Positions 46,200-53,386 of a stretch of 64,000 bases of DNA are shown piece by piece. Origin of the DNA: Alphaproteobacteria bacterium MarineAlpha3_Bin2 (GTDB lineage: Bacteria; Pseudomonadota; Alphaproteobacteria; Rhodospirillales; Casp-alpha2). The notes beneath the pieces are model-generated. The model saw only the letters and a list, made by a program, of their open reading frames with translations, did no database searches and was not told the DNA's origin. The stretch is from NCBI GenBank assembly GCA_002938315.1, contig PTLL01000001.1, positions 1 to 64,000 of the forward strand, in the 5' to 3' direction. The stretch's first letter is position 1. Each line of letters opens with the position of its first letter. The translations under genes were made by a program, and so were the position numbers.

Positions 46200-47537
46200 T
46201 TACATGCCGTAAGCGCGGGAGATGAGTTCAATAGGGTGCGTGGCGGCACTAAGTTCAGACGCATCGCCGTCAAGACGTTCGACCCCTTGCAGGATATGGT
46301 CCCGCGCCAACGGACATTCGGAGACCACGTGGCCGGGGTTTTGTTTTTTAACATCGCGGGCGACCGGCTTGCCGATTTTCAACGCGACGTCGAAGTTATC
46401 TTTCATCACCCCCCACGAGCCACCATGCCCGGAGCACCGTTCAATCACGGAGAGATCCGTGTCCGGAACCAGCCGCAGCATCTCGGCCGCCTTCTGGCCC
46501 ATGTTCTGGGCCCGGGCGTGGCACGCGATATGAACGCTGACGCCGCCATCCAGGGACGAAAGGCCATCGGCCAGCCCTTCGGTCTTGGCGATATTGACCA
46601 GGTATTCACTGATGTCTGACGTCGCCTCACTCAGGCGTTTGACGTTTTCATCATCGGGCACGATCAGTGGCCATTCAAACTTCAGCATCAAGGCGCACGA
46701 TGACACCAGCGCAATGACGTCATAGCCCTTGGCTATCCATTCACCCAAATCCTTAGCGGTGGCTTCGGCGCTTTTGGCGACGGCGGCAATATCCCCCTGT
46801 TCCAATTGCGGCATACCACAACATCGGGGATGGACGATCTCAGTCTCGACACCGTTTTTGGCCAACACTTTGACGGTGGCCTCGCCGATAGCGGTGGTGT
46901 TGTAATTACCAAAACAAGTGGCGTAGATCACTACCTTGCGACCGAAGGCCGGGGCATCCTTGTTGACGACCGGGGCCATGTCCTTGGCCTTTTCAACTAA
47001 GGGGGTATCACTGAATTTGGGAAGGGTGGCATCTGCGTGAATGCCGGCGACTGCCTGCATCACCGGTCGGGTCAATTTATTTGAGCAACTGCACGCCCAG
47101 TTCGCCAACCCAGACGCCCCGCAACCGAGCTTGCCGTTGCGGTCGGTCTTGGTCAGCTGTTTGGCGGCGAACGACACCTTGCCCTGCTTCGCTTCCAAGG
47201 CGCGGGCACGCAGCATCAGGTGCGGAAAATCAAGATTGAATTCATGCGGCGGCACATACGGGCACTTGGTCATGAAGCACATGTCGCAAAGGGTGCAAGC
47301 GTCGATGATCGGCTTGAAATCCTCGCTGTCGACGCTGTCCAACTCGCCCGTTTCCGAATCGTCAATCAGGTCGAAAAGACGCGGGAAGCTGTCACACAAG
47401 TTGAAGCACCGCCGGCAACCATGACAGATATCGAAAACCCGGCGCAGTTCCCCATCAAGCTTTTCCGGGTCGGTATAATCGGAATCCCGCCACGGAATGG
47501 GGTGGCGTTCCGGGGCTTCGAGACTGCCTTCGCTCAT
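46200..47537 (-). CDS. (Fe-S)-binding protein with two CCG domains (heterodisulfide reductase-like)
   Basis: A 445-aa oxidoreductase. Two ferredoxin-type cluster sites lie near residues 38-110: CHGCRRCFNLCDSFP and CTLCDMCFMTKCPYVPP. Two Cys-rich CCG domains follow, with VIYATCFGNYNT then VHPRCCGMPQLEQGDIA, and VHIACHARAQNMGQKAAEML then ERCSGHGGSWGVMKDN. The pattern resembles GlpC and HdrB. In this place it probably carries electrons to the rubrerythrin encoded upstream. It is preceded by a possible terminator hairpin 25 bp upstream and followed by DUF3501. Confidence 0.9.
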   Translation of the reverse strand: MSEGSLEAPERHPIPWRDSDYTDPEKLDGELRRVFDICHGCRRCFNLCDSFPRLFDLIDDSETGELDSVDSEDFKPIIDACTLCDMCFMTKCPYVPPHEFNLDFPHLMLRARALEAKQGKVSFAAKQLTKTDRNGKLGCGASGLANWACSCSNKLTRPVMQAVAGIHADATLPKFSDTPLVEKAKDMAPVVNKDAPAFGRKVVIYATCFGNYNTTAIGEATVKVLAKNGVETEIVHPRCCGMPQLEQGDIAAVAKSAEATAKDLGEWIAKGYDVIALVSSCALMLKFEWPLIVPDDENVKRLSEATSDISEYLVNIAKTEGLADGLSSLDGGVSVHIACHARAQNMGQKAAEMLRLVPDTDLSVIERCSGHGGSWGVMKDNFDVALKIGKPVARDVKKQNPGHVVSECPLARDHILQGVERLDGDASELSAATHPIELISRAYGM

Positions 47538-47561
47538 GATCCAATATTCATAATAATACTC

Positions 47562-47591
47562 AAAAAACAGGAGGGACCGTCACCGGCCCCC
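47562..47591 (-). terminator. Hairpin plus T run between rubrerythrin and the Fe-S gene
   Basis: On the minus strand GGGGCCG / CGGTCCC (one G-T pair) form a stem with a 4-nt loop, followed by TCC and TGTTTTTT. It lies after the rubrerythrin stop and just before the Fe-S start at 47537, so it could end most rubrerythrin transcripts while letting some continue into the Fe-S and DUF3501 genes. Confidence 0.55.
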
Positions 47592-47655
47592 CCATGGATT
47601 CTTAGTGTTTTAAATAACTTCCGGTTGGTCCGGGGCCTCTTGCCCACGATAACCG

Positions 47656-48075
47656 TTAGTCCAAGTTGTCGAGGGCTTTTTGGAAGCGCCCGGCGTGGGA
47701 TTTTTCAGCCTTGGCGAGGGTTTCGAACCAATCGGCGATTTCATCGAAGCCTTCTTCGCGCGCCGACTTCGCCATGCCTGGATACATGTCCGTGTATTCG
47801 TGGGTTTCCCCGGCGACGGCGGCCTTTAGGTTGTCGCCGGTGCCGCCGATGGGAAGGCCGGTGGCCGGATCGCCGGTTTCCGCGAGATATTCGAGGTGGC
47901 CGTGGGCATGGCCGGTTTCGCCTTCCGCGGTTGAGCGGAAAACGGCGGAAACGTCGTTGTAGCCTTCGACATCGGCCTTCTGGGCGAAATACAAATAACG
48001 GCGATTGGCCTGGCTTTCCCCGGCAAAGGCGTCTTTCAAATTCTGTTCGGTCTTGGATCCCTTTAGATCGGTCAT
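47656..48075 (-). CDS. Rubrerythrin family protein without rubredoxin domain
   Basis: A 139-aa ferritin-like diiron protein that reduces peroxide. [17 protein letters not shown] near residues 17-33, [17 protein letters not shown] near 49-65, [15 protein letters not shown] near 84-98, and [20 protein letters not shown] near the end give the Glu and His ligands of both iron sites. The C-terminal CxxC...CxxC rubredoxin of classical rubrerythrin is absent. The start is ATG 48075, six bases after GGAG; a longer frame to 48117 has no good ribosome site. Confidence 0.92.
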   Translation of the reverse strand: MTDLKGSKTEQNLKDAFAGESQANRRYLYFAQKADVEGYNDVSAVFRSTAEGETGHAHGHLEYLAETGDPATGLPIGGTGDNLKAAVAGETHEYTDMYPGMAKSAREEGFDEIADWFETLAKAEKSHAGRFQKALDNLD

Positions 48076-48157
48076 GGTCGTCTCCATCCTCTTCTTCAAC
48101 AATTGACAAACAATCAACCGCTCCGGAGGACGTTAATTCCTCCCGGTAACGGTCCTT

Positions 48158-48206
48158 AATATGATGCGGTGGTACGGCGGAGTCAAGTTTTTTTAATTAT
48201 TCTAAA
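48158..48206 (-). promoter_or_regulatory. Probable rubrerythrin promoter with an Irr (ICE)-like box
   Basis: On the minus strand TTGACT (48181-48186) and CATATT (48158-48163) form a sigma-70-like pair with a 17-bp spacer. Three bases upstream of the -35, at 48190-48206, the plus strand reads TTTTTAATTATTCTAAA, which differs at only two positions from the ICE-like pattern TTTAGAATNATTCTAAA recognised by Irr in Alphaproteobacteria. With irr directly upstream, iron-dependent control is likely; the sign of the effect is not known. Confidence 0.65.
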
Positions 48207-48234
48207 CAATAGTATAATTATTTGTTTTTAAAAA

Positions 48235-48663
48235 TTATTCTTCTAGCCGGATAACGATATCGACGCGTTTCACCTTCGCGCCGGCGGGCGGCGGTGGCAT
48301 GGAAGCGACGACGACCTGATCACCGGGAATGTCATCGAGCCGATTAGAGCCTTCGAAGAAAAAGTGATGGTGGTCGGAGGTATTGGTGTCGAAGTATGAG
48401 CGTTGTGAATCGACGACGATCTCCCTGAGCAGGCCGGCAGCCGTGAACTGATGTAGCGTATTATAGACCGTCGCCAATGACACCCTTATGGAGGCGGCCT
48501 GCGCCTCGGCATGGAGAATTTCAGCGGTAACGTGCCGGTCCGGGCCCTCGAGCAGCATTTTAGCCAACGCCAACCGCTGCCGGGTAGGACGAAGGCCGGC
48601 ACCGCGTAAACGGTCTAGTACCTGTTTATAGGGTCTTGGGGTATCGGTTTTTGACATTTCCAT
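48235..48663 (-). CDS. irr: Irr-type Fur family iron response regulator
   Basis: Fur-family regulator (142 aa) close to rhizobial Irr: LRGAGLRPTRQRLALAKMLL, HVTAEILHAEAQAASIRVSL, ATVYNTLHQFTAAGLLREIV, and SYFDTNTSDHHHFFFEGSNR in order. The three His at about residue 98 are the heme-linked HHH motif; C-terminal CxxC zinc pairs of Fur/PerR are absent. Irr responds to heme and controls iron and heme genes. Its neighbourhood with rubrerythrin suggests an iron and peroxide response. A TTCTAAA half-site of the same box type lies 50 bp upstream. Confidence 0.92.
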   Translation of the reverse strand: MEMSKTDTPRPYKQVLDRLRGAGLRPTRQRLALAKMLLEGPDRHVTAEILHAEAQAASIRVSLATVYNTLHQFTAAGLLREIVVDSQRSYFDTNTSDHHHFFFEGSNRLDDIPGDQVVVASMPPPPAGAKVKRVDIVIRLEE

Positions 48664-48703
48664 CCCACCTATATGGCTCCTAATTAGGGCCTTTCCAGCA
48701 ATA

Positions 48704-48735
48704 ATCTTAACCGTTCTAAACTAACCCGCGGGTTA
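48704..48735. promoter_or_regulatory. Possible irr operator: half ICE site plus 14-bp palindrome
   Basis: GTTCTAAA (48713-48720) ends in the 7-bp right half of an ICE-like box; its left half is not conserved. Directly next to it TAACCCGCGGGTTA (48722-48735) is a perfect palindrome. Both lie in the 128-bp gap upstream of irr and downstream of fabI, both on the minus strand. The palindrome could be an operator; it is not followed by a T run. Confidence 0.4.
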
Positions 48736-48791
48736 AGACTATATTTTATTTAAGGAAAAGGCGTCCCCGCCCATTGGCCTCGGGTTCAGAA

Positions 48792-49616
48792 CTATTTGGA
48801 AGAACCATTCGAGCCGTTACCCGGCTTCGGCATGCCGATGACGTTGCAACCGGAATCAACATGATGAATTTCACCGGTAACGCTATTGGATAAATCGGAA
48901 AGCAGGTAAAGCGCGGACCCGCCGATATCATCCAAATGGACGTTTCGATTCAAGGGGGCGTTATCTTCGCTCCATCGGTAAATATGCCTGGCGCCGGCGA
49001 TGGCGCTGCCGGCCAGGGTCCGCATGGGGCCAGCGGAAATGGCGTTAACGCGAATGTTTTGCGGTCCCAAATCAACGGCCATATATTTGATACTGGCTTC
49101 CAGCGCCGCCTTAGCGACGCCCATGACGTTATAGTTGGGCACCACCCGTTCCGCCCCGGAAAAAGTCAGCGTCACCATGGCGCCACCGTTCGTCATCAAG
49201 GAAGCGGCACGGCGCGCCAGGGCGGTAAACGAATAACAAGAAATGTCCATGGTCCGGGAAAAGTTAGCGCGGCTGGTATTCAGATATTTACCCTTCAGTT
49301 CATCCTTATCGGAATACGCGATTGCATGAACAAGAAAATCCATCTTGCCCCATTGACTTTCAATCTCGGCAAAGACTTGATCCATGCTCGCCTCATCCTC
49401 AACGTCACAGGGGAGTATGATCGAAGAGCCGATACTTTCTGCCAACGGTTTGACCCTTTTGGCCAAGGTTTCGCCCTGATAGGTGAAAGCCATTTCGGCA
49501 CCGTGCCGGCTCAAGACGTCGGCGATTCCCCAGGCAATGGAACGAGCATTGGCAACGCCCATGACCAAGCCCTTTTTTCCGGCCATCAGCGCAGTAGATT
49601 GGGATGTTGCAGTCAA
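48792..49616 (-). CDS. fabI: Enoyl-[acyl-carrier-protein] reductase FabI
   Basis: NADH-dependent reductase (274 aa) of fatty acid elongation. [20 protein letters not shown] near residues 16-35 is the nucleotide site, [17 protein letters not shown] near 93-109, and [19 protein letters not shown] contains the catalytic Tyr-x6-Lys near residues 158-165. The tail is [16 protein letters not shown]. Its start overlaps the fabB stop by 4 bp, forming a fabA-fabB-fabI operon. Confidence 0.97.
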   Translation of the reverse strand: MTATSQSTALMAGKKGLVMGVANARSIAWGIADVLSRHGAEMAFTYQGETLAKRVKPLAESIGSSIILPCDVEDEASMDQVFAEIESQWGKMDFLVHAIAYSDKDELKGKYLNTSRANFSRTMDISCYSFTALARRAASLMTNGGAMVTLTFSGAERVVPNYNVMGVAKAALEASIKYMAVDLGPQNIRVNAISAGPMRTLAGSAIAGARHIYRWSEDNAPLNRNVHLDDIGGSALYLLSDLSNSVTGEIHHVDSGCNVIGMPKPGNGSNGSSK

Positions 49617-50833
49617 CCCTCAGCCCTTTTGAAAACAAGGGACGCATTTGTGCCGCCGAACCCAAAGCTATTCGACAGCACGCAATTGAGGCCCGCATTA
49701 TCAATGCGCTCGGTAACGATTTCTGCCTCGCCCGCCTCCGGGTCGAGATCGTCGACATTGGCCGACGCGGAAATAAAATCATTGTTGAGCATAATCAGCG
49801 AATAAATCGCCTCATGGGCCCCGGTGGCGCCCTGGGAATGACCGGTTAAAGACTTTGTCGATGAAATTTTCGGATGGTGTGCGCCGAACACCTCCTGGAT
49901 TGCCTTAATTTCTGCCATATCGCCTGCCGGGGTCGAGGTGCCGTGGGCATTAATGTAATCAACCTTGGTGTTGCCGAGCCCTTGCGTGGCCATCCGCATG
50001 CAGCGCATCGCGCCCTCCCCCGATGGTGCCACCATATCAACCCCGTCAGAGGTGGCGCCGTAACCGATGATTTCACCGTAAATCCTAGCCCCCCGGGCTT
50101 GGGCGCGTTCCATTTCTTCGAGCACCACAACCCCGGCCCCGGCGGCGATCACGAAACCGTCCCGGTTGACATCGAACGGACGGGATGCCCGTTCCGGCGT
50201 GTCGTTGTATTTCGACGAAAGCGCGCCCATGGCATCAAACAGCACCGTTAACGTCCAATGCAGTTCCTCACCCCCGCCGGCAAACACGATGTCCTGTTTG
50301 CCCCATTGAATCATTTCGGCACCGTTGCCGATGCAATGGGCGCTGGTTGAACACGCCGACGAAATGGAATAGCTGAGCCCACGCATATGAAACGCCGTCG
50401 AGAGATTGGCGGAATTGGTCGAACACATGGATTTGGGCACGGCATAGGGGCCGACGCGCTTGGCGCTTTTGTCCCGCGCCGTATCCGCCGCGTTGACTAG
50501 CGCCGATGTTGACGGGCCACCGGACCCCATGACCAAGCCCGTCCGCTCGCTGGAAACCTCGGTATCGCTCAAACCCGCATCGGCAATGGCTTCCTGCATG
50601 GCGACATAATTGTAAGCGGACCCATCCCCCATGAAGCGCCGCAACTTGCGGTCAATCTTCTCATCCATGTCGATTTGGGGGGTGCCGGCGACATGCGAGC
50701 GAAACCCCCGTTCCGCATAATCCTCATTGAACACGATGCCAGAGCGCCCTTCGCGCAGACTGGCGGTGACCTCGGCAACGTTGTTACCGATGGGTGAAAC
50801 AATCCCCATTCCGGTTACCACGACACGTTTCAT
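49613..50833 (-). CDS. fabB: 3-oxoacyl-[acyl-carrier-protein] synthase I FabB
   Basis: Ketoacyl synthase (406 aa) that elongates unsaturated acyl chains. The nucleophile Cys is in [19 protein letters not shown] near residue 161, the first His in [18 protein letters not shown] near residue 295, and the second in [20 protein letters not shown] near 330. The N-terminus [19 protein letters not shown] is typical. It is linked with fabA, 21 bp upstream, the combination that makes cis-unsaturated fatty acids without oxygen. Confidence 0.97.
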   Translation of the reverse strand: MKRVVVTGMGIVSPIGNNVAEVTASLREGRSGIVFNEDYAERGFRSHVAGTPQIDMDEKIDRKLRRFMGDGSAYNYVAMQEAIADAGLSDTEVSSERTGLVMGSGGPSTSALVNAADTARDKSAKRVGPYAVPKSMCSTNSANLSTAFHMRGLSYSISSACSTSAHCIGNGAEMIQWGKQDIVFAGGGEELHWTLTVLFDAMGALSSKYNDTPERASRPFDVNRDGFVIAAGAGVVVLEEMERAQARGARIYGEIIGYGATSDGVDMVAPSGEGAMRCMRMATQGLGNTKVDYINAHGTSTPAGDMAEIKAIQEVFGAHHPKISSTKSLTGHSQGATGAHEAIYSLIMLNNDFISASANVDDLDPEAGEAEIVTERIDNAGLNCVLSNSFGFGGTNASLVFKRAEG

Positions 50834-50854
50834 AGAAGCCTCGCCTCGCTTACA

Positions 50855-51367
50855 TCAGGTCTCGGCGGGAAGCAGGACCACCTTCAGGCCTTCGGCGGCA
50901 TACCCTTCTTCCCCATCGACCTTCATGACGCCATCGGCGAAGCAAAGGGTGCTTCTCCGCTCCATCACCCGTTTGATATCAATATAGTATGAAACCAGCT
51001 TGACGCCAGGCGTTACCTGTCCGGAGAACTTAACCTTGTCCACGCCCAAGGCACGGCCGGCGCCGGGCAATCCCCGCCAGCCCAGGAAAAAGCCGGTTAA
51101 CTGCCACAGCGCGTCCAAGCCCAAACATCCGGGCATTACCGGGTCGCCTTCGAAATGGCATTTGAAAAACCAGAGATCCGGGTTGATGTCGAATTCGGCG
51201 ACGATGTGGCCCTTATCATAAGCACCGCCGTGGTCGGATATCTCGACGATGCGGTCGAACATCAACATCGGCGGCAACGGCAATTGGGCATTGCCGGGAC
51301 CGAACATGTCGCCGTGCCCGCAGGTCAGTAATTCTTCGTAGGAGTAACTGGATTTCTGATCAGTCAA
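50855..51367 (-). CDS. fabA: 3-hydroxydecanoyl-[acyl-carrier-protein] dehydratase/isomerase FabA
   Basis: Hot-dog fold enzyme (170 aa) that dehydrates 3-hydroxydecanoyl-ACP and isomerises the double bond to cis-3. [23 protein letters not shown] holds the catalytic His (CHFEGDP) and, on the partner strand, Asp in [10 protein letters not shown] near residues 75-95; [20 protein letters not shown] follows. The gene heads the fabA-fabB-fabI unit; its promoter should lie in 51368 and above. Confidence 0.97.
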   Translation of the reverse strand: MTDQKSSYSYEELLTCGHGDMFGPGNAQLPLPPMLMFDRIVEISDHGGAYDKGHIVAEFDINPDLWFFKCHFEGDPVMPGCLGLDALWQLTGFFLGWRGLPGAGRALGVDKVKFSGQVTPGVKLVSYYIDIKRVMERRSTLCFADGVMKVDGEEGYAAEGLKVVLLPAET

Positions 51368-51776
51368 CGGCTTACAACCCCTTGTTCGTGTTGCATTGTG
51401 CTTAATACCCAGCAGTAACCGAATACCAAGAAATGTCTAGGTTTTTTAAAAAAAGGCGATCCCCAAACGCCCCGTATTCCTAGTAAGGTATTGAAACAAT
51501 TTACAAATTACTTGTTGGGGCAAGGTATAATCGTCTACATCCATCTAGCTTTGTCTACATTCCACCAAATTCTGCTTTGTTTTCAGACTGTTAAAAAGCG
51601 ACACCCGGGGCCGCCACAAAGCAGATCGCGGGGAATTCCTCTCCGGCCCGGCCCAACCCCTATCGGATCGGCCCCGAACCCATTTCACAATGTCAAAGAG
51701 CGGCGGCGGTTGTCTAGAACATATATGGAACATTTATAGGGAGAGTCAAGGGGACCGGCCAAGCATCCCCGGAATT
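51368..51776. other. Intergenic region upstream of fabA
   Basis: 409 bp without a convincing gene; 60-80 codon frames here have no recognisable sequence. It should hold the fabA promoter. On the plus strand a perfect TATAAT at 51526-51531 has a TTACAA 19 bp upstream, pointing away from fabA with no gene close by. GTCTACAT is repeated at 51533-51540 and 51553-51560 (20-bp period), a possible binding-site pair. Confidence 0.5.
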
Positions 51777-52070
51777 TCACCGCAATTGGTCACCGGCATC
51801 CGGCCATTGTTGCCGTGTGTGGTGAACGTAAAGAATCTCGACCACATTCTTGGCAATTCGATAGGCGACGATATAGGGGTATTTAGCAACGACCAACTCG
51901 CGCGTATCGACCCACCTTCCGGGACGGCCGATGAACGGCGTTTCTTCCAGGCTGTCCACCGCCTCCATGATCGCTTCAACAATCTTCCGGGCCCCGGTTG
52001 GGCTTCGGGGCACTATATATTCGAGATGTCCGTTGAAACTGTCCCGTGCCGCTTCGGACCAGGTAATCAT
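51777..52070 (-). CDS. RelE/ParE superfamily toxin
   Basis: A 97-aa toxin of the RelE/ParE fold: ITWSEAARDSFNGHLEYIV at the start, GARKIVEAIMEAVDSLEETP near residues 26-45, FIGRPGRWVDTRELVVAKYPYIVAYRI in parts (GRPGRWVDTREL, YPYIVAYRI), and VEILYVHHTRQQWP near the end. The terminal His/Arg pair fits a ParE or RelE type; whether it targets gyrase or mRNA cannot be decided. Its ATG overlaps the antitoxin stop by 1 bp (TGATG), the normal operon order with antitoxin first. Confidence 0.9.
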   Translation of the reverse strand: MITWSEAARDSFNGHLEYIVPRSPTGARKIVEAIMEAVDSLEETPFIGRPGRWVDTRELVVAKYPYIVAYRIAKNVVEILYVHHTRQQWPDAGDQLR

Positions 52071-52315
52071 CAGATATCGTGCTTGCGCAGGATCACCTCA
52101 AACCCGGCCTTGGCCTCTTCATGGGGCACCACGCGCCCGGCGTCGGCGTCTTCGATCCCCCGCCGGACCCCCTCCAGAAATACAAACTCATCATCGACAA
52201 ACCGGGCTACCGCCTGCTGGCAAAGCCAGTGCACAGACCGGTCGGTCGCTTTCGCGATCAATTCCAGCTTTTCGGCATCGTCGTCGTCAACCCGGACGGT
52301 CAGCGGCTTTGTCAT
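52070..52315 (-). CDS. Ribbon-helix-helix antitoxin (CopG-like)
   Basis: An 81-aa protein whose N-terminus KPLTVRVDDDDAEKLELIAK followed by TDRSVHWLCQQAVARFVDDE forms the strand-helix-helix DNA-binding fold; the C-terminal acidic part DADAGRVVPHEEAKAGFEVI should wrap the toxin. The start is the ATG at 52315. It precedes the toxin gene and should repress its own promoter. A 10-bp palindrome CGAAATTTCG at 52360-52369, 45 bp upstream, is a candidate operator. Confidence 0.88.
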   Translation of the reverse strand: MTKPLTVRVDDDDAEKLELIAKATDRSVHWLCQQAVARFVDDEFVFLEGVRRGIEDADAGRVVPHEEAKAGFEVILRKHDI

Positions 52316-52672
52316 GACAACCCCCGTTGAGCAAATGTATTCACTTTTCATACAATATACGAAATTTCGGGGAATGGCTACCGCATCAACGTCCGGTGTC
52401 CCCGGAATTGCCCCCCCCTCATGCTGAGGAGGCCGCTTTGGCGACCGTCTCAAAGCATGGATACATGAAAACGTTCACCCGTTTTATCGTTGGTGCGGGG
52501 ACGTGGGAAAGCTAATTAGTTTGGCGTTCTCGGAATTCCCCCTTTCCCCGGAATTCCCTGTGGAATTTGTACTATATTTGCAAAAGGCAAAGATATTGAG
52601 CAAACTCAAAATATCATTTGTATAACTTTTCAGTTATTTATTGACTGGAAAATTTATAGGTTCGGAGTAAAA
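52316..52672. other. Intergenic region upstream of the toxin-antitoxin pair
   Basis: 357 bp without a gene. It contains the palindrome CGAAATTTCG (52360-52369) near the antitoxin start, an extragenic hairpin repeat at 52418-52460, and CGGAATTCCC twice (52531-52540, 52550-52559, 19-bp period). Base composition becomes AT-rich past 52560, marking the start of the foreign DUF262 remnant. Confidence 0.6.
52418..52460. repeat. Intergenic palindromic repeat (alphaproteobacterial REP-like type)
   Basis: The arms CATGCTGAGGAGGCCGC and GCGACCGTCTCAAAGCATG form an imperfect hairpin around TTTG. The pattern CTCATGCTGAGGAG...GTCTCAAAGCATG matches a palindromic intergenic element that I know as widespread in alphaproteobacterial genomes. 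I saw no second copy in the window. Confidence 0.6.
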
Positions 52673-53289
52673 ATGAGTGATCAAGAAAAGCAATTGTCTC
52701 TGGAAACAGAACTTGCAGATTCCGATGATGAATATGAAGAGCTTGATCCAAATCTTTCGATGCAGACCAAAGGTCTCACTGATCGGCAAATTTAACAGAT
52801 ATTTGACCGCGGCCGTTTTCGTCTTCATCAAGATCGAAATGATTTTACCCTTCCACAGGTTATGGATTTTGTTCAAGCGAATAGCTGGATAAATATCCGG
52901 CCAGAATTTCAGCGCAGGTTACGCTGGGATAAAAAAAGAAATCTCGATTAATCGAGTCATTTTTGATGAACGTACCCATCCCACCGATATTTCTTTATGA
53001 GTATGACATTGCTCGATATGAAGTCATGGATGGACAGCAACGACTAAACACTATCATTGAGTTCTATAACAACGAGTTCCCACTTTTCGGGCTCAATGTT
53101 TGGTCGTCTTTAAATGGCAAACGACACAAACAGCTCCCACCGCGAATACGGCGCGGTTTAGATAGGGGCAAAATTTCGTCAATAATTCTGGTTACTGATT
53201 TAAGTATCGAAACCGATGCTGCTATTGGTGATCTCAGAACGCAGGTTTTTGATCACCTCAACACTGGCGGTGTGAAATTGAATGCCCAG
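52673..53289 (+). pseudogene. Broken DUF262-domain (GmrS-like) gene
   Basis: Three reading pieces join into one DUF262 N-terminal domain. ATG 52673 starts SDQEKQLSLETELADSDDE and stops at a TAA at 52793-52795 (probably CAA to TAA). The same frame continues through SWINIRPEFQRRLRWDKK to a run of seven A at 52931-52937; adding one A restores KKSRLIESFLMNVPIPPIFL in the next frame. That frame carries the diagnostic YEVMDGQQRLNTIIEFY near 53020-53070 and DHLNTGGVKLNAQ, then similarity ends at about 53289. DUF262 proteins include the nuclease-like half of GmrSD, a modification-dependent restriction enzyme. The 3' part is gone. Confidence 0.82.
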
Positions 53290-53309
53290 AAAAGTTTAGG
53301 CTTCCCACG

Positions 53310-53347
53310 AAAAAAGGCGGCCCCCTCAAACCGAAGAGAGCCGCCTT
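53310..53347 (-). terminator. Intrinsic terminator of pnp
   Basis: On the minus strand AAGGCGGC / GCCGCCTT (53340-53347 with 53314-53321) pair perfectly around an 18-nt loop, followed by a T run. It begins 39 bp after the pnp stop. The DUF262 remnant breaks off about 20 bp before the end of this terminator. Confidence 0.88.
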
Positions 53348-53386
53348 CTTAAACCGTGCGCTTTTAGGCGCAAAGGATTGGGAAAG

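Noticed and set aside
51491-51739. 82-codon plus-strand frame upstream of the toxin gene
   Set aside because: No family resemblance and no ribosome site; it overlaps the fabA control region.
52677-52892. 71-codon frame in the DUF262 remnant
   Set aside because: It is out of frame with the DUF262 similarity, which is read from 52673 in another frame.
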